Shown one piece after another: positions 34,579 to 35,652 of a stretch of 35,652 nt of DNA (within the stretch, counting starts at the first letter, position 1; every line of letters begins with the position of its first letter). The translations under genes were made by a program, and so were the position numbers. This stretch comes from an uncultured Bacteroides sp. (GTDB taxonomy: Bacteria > Bacteroidota > Bacteroidia > Bacteroidales > Bacteroidaceae), in the NCBI RefSeq assembly GCF_902491285.1, contig NZ_CABUHK010000061.1, positions 1 to 35,652 of the forward strand, read 5' to 3'. The notes under the pieces were generated by a model that worked only from the letters and a program-made list of their open reading frames with translations, did no database searches and was not told the origin of the DNA.

Positions 34579-35505
34579 TTACTTGATAGATTTAAAAACC
34601 TTATCAATACACCGTTTCTTTTGCTCCATGTTTGGATGAACATAGAGATTTAATGTAGTGGTGATATCTGAATGTCCAAGTATTACACTTACAGTTTTGT
34701 AGTCGCAGTTGCTTTCAATACAACGTGTAGCGAAGCTGTGACGTAGTCCGTGAAATTTCAGCGGGGGAATATTGAGTTGTTCCATCATTCGTTTATAATA
34801 GTTGCGATAGGTGCGTGGTTCGGTTGGTTTCTCTTCATTAGTAAGTACATAGAACTTGCCGTTTACGATTTTTTTCAATGGGCGTAGCATCTTTAATAAT
34901 TCCCTGTTCATAGGAATATCACGAATTGAATTCTGAGTTTTAGGTGTGCCGATAATGATTTCCGTATGTCTTTTCTCACCATCCAATATGTAAATTCGTT
35001 CAATGGTTTTTCGAATACATATTACTCCATTGACAATATCTACATCATCCCAAGTCAGTGCGCAGATTTCACCTATTCTCATTCCTGTGGTCAGACAAAT
35101 ATAGATGCCTAAATTTCGGAAAGTGAAGTGTTCACTTATATACTGCAATATTGCTTTGTGATTAGCGATGTTGAGTACATTTAGTTGTTTGTTTTCCTGT
35201 GGTGTCGGGAATTTGATGCACCAATCCTGATGGGACAACATACCAAGTTTTACTCCAAACTTCATTACCATTTTTAGTACAATGAGTATATCCTTTACAC
35301 TTTTTGCGCTTAGTCCTTTCTGAAGTTTCTGTAAGACAAACTCTTGTACTTCGTTTTCGAGTAACTCATACTTATTTCCAAACATAGGAAGTATGTGATT
35401 TTCTAAGATTAGGGCATACGCTGAATATGTTGAGCTTTTCACATATTTACGTTTGTCTTCTTTCCACATAATGGTAATTTCTTTAATTGTTTTCTTTGCT
35501 GTCAT
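34579..35505 (-). CDS. Tyrosine-type site-specific recombinase (integrase)
   Basis: This 308-residue protein has an N-terminal SAM-like core-binding domain (about 10-95) and a catalytic domain with Arg143 (TGMRIGEICAL), His252 and Arg255 (HGLRHSFATR), His278 (LGHSD) and nucleophile Tyr288 (LNLYVHP). All active-site residues are present. Such enzymes integrate mobile elements or flip invertible segments. It converges with the housekeeping block, and the DNA beyond its start is outside the window, so its own target site is not seen. No tRNA gene is adjacent. Whether it could act on the repeat at 4743-4897 cannot be decided from sequence. Confidence 0.92.
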   Translation of the reverse strand: MTAKKTIKEITIMWKEDKRKYVKSSTYSAYALILENHILPMFGNKYELLENEVQEFVLQKLQKGLSAKSVKDILIVLKMVMKFGVKLGMLSHQDWCIKFPTPQENKQLNVLNIANHKAILQYISEHFTFRNLGIYICLTTGMRIGEICALTWDDVDIVNGVICIRKTIERIYILDGEKRHTEIIIGTPKTQNSIRDIPMNRELLKMLRPLKKIVNGKFYVLTNEEKPTEPRTYRNYYKRMMEQLNIPPLKFHGLRHSFATRCIESNCDYKTVSVILGHSDITTTLNLYVHPNMEQKKRCIDKVFKSIK

Positions 35506-35652
35506 GCTTTCATAATTTAAATAGATTAATATTCTTGTAAGATAAGGATTAAGGACTTTATGAAGGGATATTTCCTTTTTTGTTTTTGATTTTTTAGATG
35601 TTCCAAATTTGAGATTCCCGGAGTTTAAGGGGGAATGGAAATTGAATATACT
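35506..35652. other. Upstream region of the integrase gene, nothing firm
   Basis: A T-rich sequence without a gene or clear repeat. It should contain the integrase promoter, but I see no good TAnnTTTG box on the minus strand. Confidence 0.4.

Overview
The window looks like a chromosome segment of a gut Bacteroides. Promoter-like sites have the Bacteroides form (TTGG/TTTG, about 19 bases, TAnnTTTG), and there is a SusC/SusD locus with its own ECF sigma/anti-sigma pair. The core genes (mnmE, floA/nfeD, ttcA, a uridine phosphorylase) have Bacteroidota-type sequences. No rRNA or tRNA gene was seen.

Layout. (1) Bases 1-1600: the 3' part of a VapE/VirE-type primase-helicase gene and a small cysteine-containing protein on the minus strand, both typical of Bacteroides accessory DNA. 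(2) Bases 2137-7985: a visibly AT-rich restriction-modification island. It holds the remains of an XRE-type controller gene, a beta-class amino-methyltransferase, a C5-cytosine methyltransferase, an unrecognised 175-residue protein, a McrB-like AAA+ motor and a LlaJI/McrC-like PD-(D/E)XK nuclease. A perfect 26-bp inverted repeat spans the junction between the unknown gene and the McrB gene. (3) Bases 8424-20417: a polysaccharide-utilisation locus. It runs ECF sigma, FecR-type anti-sigma, a catalytically intact GH18 endo-beta-N-acetylglucosaminidase lipoprotein, SusC with an STN signalling domain, SusD, two GH18-fold lipoproteins without the catalytic motif, and a DUF1735-LamG lipoprotein, closed by a strong terminator. 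Capture and endo-cleavage of N-glycan-type chains is the likely role. No exoglycosidase is encoded here. (4) Bases 20504-21015: two tandem, homologous RNAs of about 195 nt with no protein-coding potential, each with its own promoter, covarying helices and a long-range pairing between the 5' end and a conserved box near the 3' end. (5) Bases 21336-34512: a helicase-nuclease fusion followed by housekeeping genes: a zinc alcohol dehydrogenase, a SpoU rRNA methylase, YjbQ, MnmE, an NAD(P)-binding protein, a uridine phosphorylase, FloA-NfeD, a TPR/PD40 protein, TtcA and a DUF486 protein. (6) Bases 34579-35505: a tyrosine recombinase at the right edge, probably the start of another accessory segment.

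The points most worth a second look are the paired structured RNAs (20504-21015), the possible invertible switch inside the restriction operon (4743-4897), the decayed controller gene in front of that operon, and the one-active, two-inactive GH18 arrangement. Motif readings are from the sequence alone. Family names rest on recognised motifs and no database search was run.
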